This document shows, piece by piece, positions 5,366-5,797 of a stretch of 5,797 nucleotides of DNA. The position numbers and the translations under genes are program-made. Position 1 is the stretch's first letter. The number at the start of each line of letters is the position of its first letter. Under the pieces are notes generated by a model that saw only the letters and a program-made list of their open reading frames with translations, had not been told where the DNA came from and ran no database searches. The DNA comes from an uncultured Sphingobacteriales bacterium (GTDB lineage Bacteria; Bacteroidota; Bacteroidia; Chitinophagales; Chitinophagaceae): contig CAMPKG010000217.1 of the NCBI GenBank assembly GCA_946887085.1, positions 1-5,797 on the forward strand. Direction: 5' to 3'.

Positions 5366-5382
5366 AAGCGAAAGTCGCTTTT
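5366..5382 (+). terminator. small hairpin with short T-run
   Basis: AAGCGA (5366-5371), loop AAG, TCGCTT (5375-5380), then TT; the plus strand reads CGCTTTTC across the 3' arm. Stem of 6 bp and only four consecutive T, so it is a weak terminator at best. It lies 39 nt after the small ORF and 64 nt before the next gene, so it could end a short transcript from about 5260 or attenuate read-through into the gene at 5447. Confidence 0.3.
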
Positions 5383-5446
5383 CATGTATTGGGGCATGCT
5401 GTAAAGGAAGCTTTGACGGAGATTCGTCCTAATAAAAAACTCTATT

Positions 5447-5797
5447 ATGAAAAGACAAATCTTAGTCACTTTGCTATTTGTTTTATTCGCAGCACCGGGT
5501 AAAGCGCAGATCTATGACCTGGTGTCACAATTGGATGGTTGGGAAAATACGATCAACAAATGCGACCGGCTTAACAACTGCCCCACCTATGAATATTTAT
5601 GTGTTACCGGTACCGGTTGCAGCAATTGGTGGGTAGCACCTACCTGGGGGCGTATTGGTACCCCATCGCAGCCTTCGCAAGGATATGTCTTTATGCATTC
5701 GAGTAGTGGTAGTGTAGAAGGGCTGTTTACCAATTTTAATTGGATTCCCGGCGAAAGGTATTACATCCACCTTGGCATTAGCTCGTTTTCAATGCAT
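5447..5797 (+). CDS. secreted protein of unknown function, 3' end beyond the window
   Basis: 117 codons are visible from ATG 5447 and the frame is still open at the last base. MKRQILVTLLFVLFAAPGKA is a good signal peptide with likely cleavage before Q21, the usual Bacteroidota pattern. The mature part has four cysteines in a short span (C39, C45, C52, C58), then NWWVAPTWGRIGTPSQ (60-75), GYVFMHSSSGSVEGLFT (79-95) and the strand-like WIPGERYYIHLGISSF. This Trp- and Gly-rich pattern recalls the N-terminal jelly-roll domain of large secreted Bacteroidota proteins, in which a sentence like 'extended by gliding-motility or type IX sorting tail' often applies; the C-terminus that would test this is not in the window. 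The start is supported by the signal peptide and an A-rich AATAAAAAAC upstream. A degenerate -7 match AAGCTTTG (5408-5415) could be its own promoter; no tRNA or other gene lies in the spacer. Confidence 0.75.
   Translation, partial: MKRQILVTLLFVLFAAPGKAQIYDLVSQLDGWENTINKCDRLNNCPTYEYLCVTGTGCSNWWVAPTWGRIGTPSQPSQGYVFMHSSSGSVEGLFTNFNWIPGERYYIHLGISSFSMH

Noticed and set aside
5068..5367. Plus-strand ORF of 99 codons across the start of the beta-propeller gene
   Set aside because: It runs antisense through the signal peptide and promoter of a well-supported gene and has no domain.
5414..5427. Small inverted repeat GACG...CGTC before the last gene
   Set aside because: Only 4-5 bp of stem and no T-run; not distinguishable from chance.

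Overview
This window looks like chromosomal DNA from a member of the Bacteroidota, probably close to the Chitinophagales. The evidence is the DUF4268 protein, exported proteins whose signal peptides end in ...AQ, A-rich sequence instead of Shine-Dalgarno sites in front of genes, and promoter-like elements of the Bacteroidota type (TTTG, a 20-nt spacer, TAnnTTTG). The taxonomic call is inference; there is no rRNA gene or other marker here. No tRNA, insertion sequence, CRISPR array or phage gene was found.

Layout. A short DUF4268 gene (8-463, minus) is divergent from a gene for an exported PapD-like periplasmic chaperone (613-1530, plus) that has no pilin or usher beside it. After a 257-nt gap comes the likely two-gene operon of an RRM RNA-binding protein (1788-2051) and a RhlE-type DEAD-box RNA helicase (2093-3340). 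It has a good promoter (1652-1683), a leader of roughly 100 nt without any ATG, and a very strong bidirectional hairpin terminator (3377-3411). Between that terminator and the next convergent gene lies a short segment carrying a 29-bp near-copy of the helicase gene's 3' end. The minus-strand gene 3617-5164 encodes an exported PQQ-like beta-propeller protein, with its own terminator overlapping its stop codon and a clear promoter (5181-5212) almost touching its start. A 282-nt divergent spacer, with a possible 21-codon peptide ORF and a hairpin, leads to a secreted protein gene (5447 onward) cut by the window end.

How the parts relate. The RRM protein and the helicase are the one pair with a clear functional link: RNA binding plus RNA unwinding, as used in cold adaptation, ribosome assembly and RNA turnover. 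The chaperone, the beta-propeller protein and the last gene all act outside the cytoplasm, but the layout gives no evidence that they work together.

Most of the window is ordinary housekeeping or accessory sequence. I see no clear new multi-gene system. The points most worth checking are the duplicated helicase tail, the 12-codon ORF that overlaps the helicase start as ATGA, the leader of the RRM gene, and the small ORF with hairpin before the last gene.
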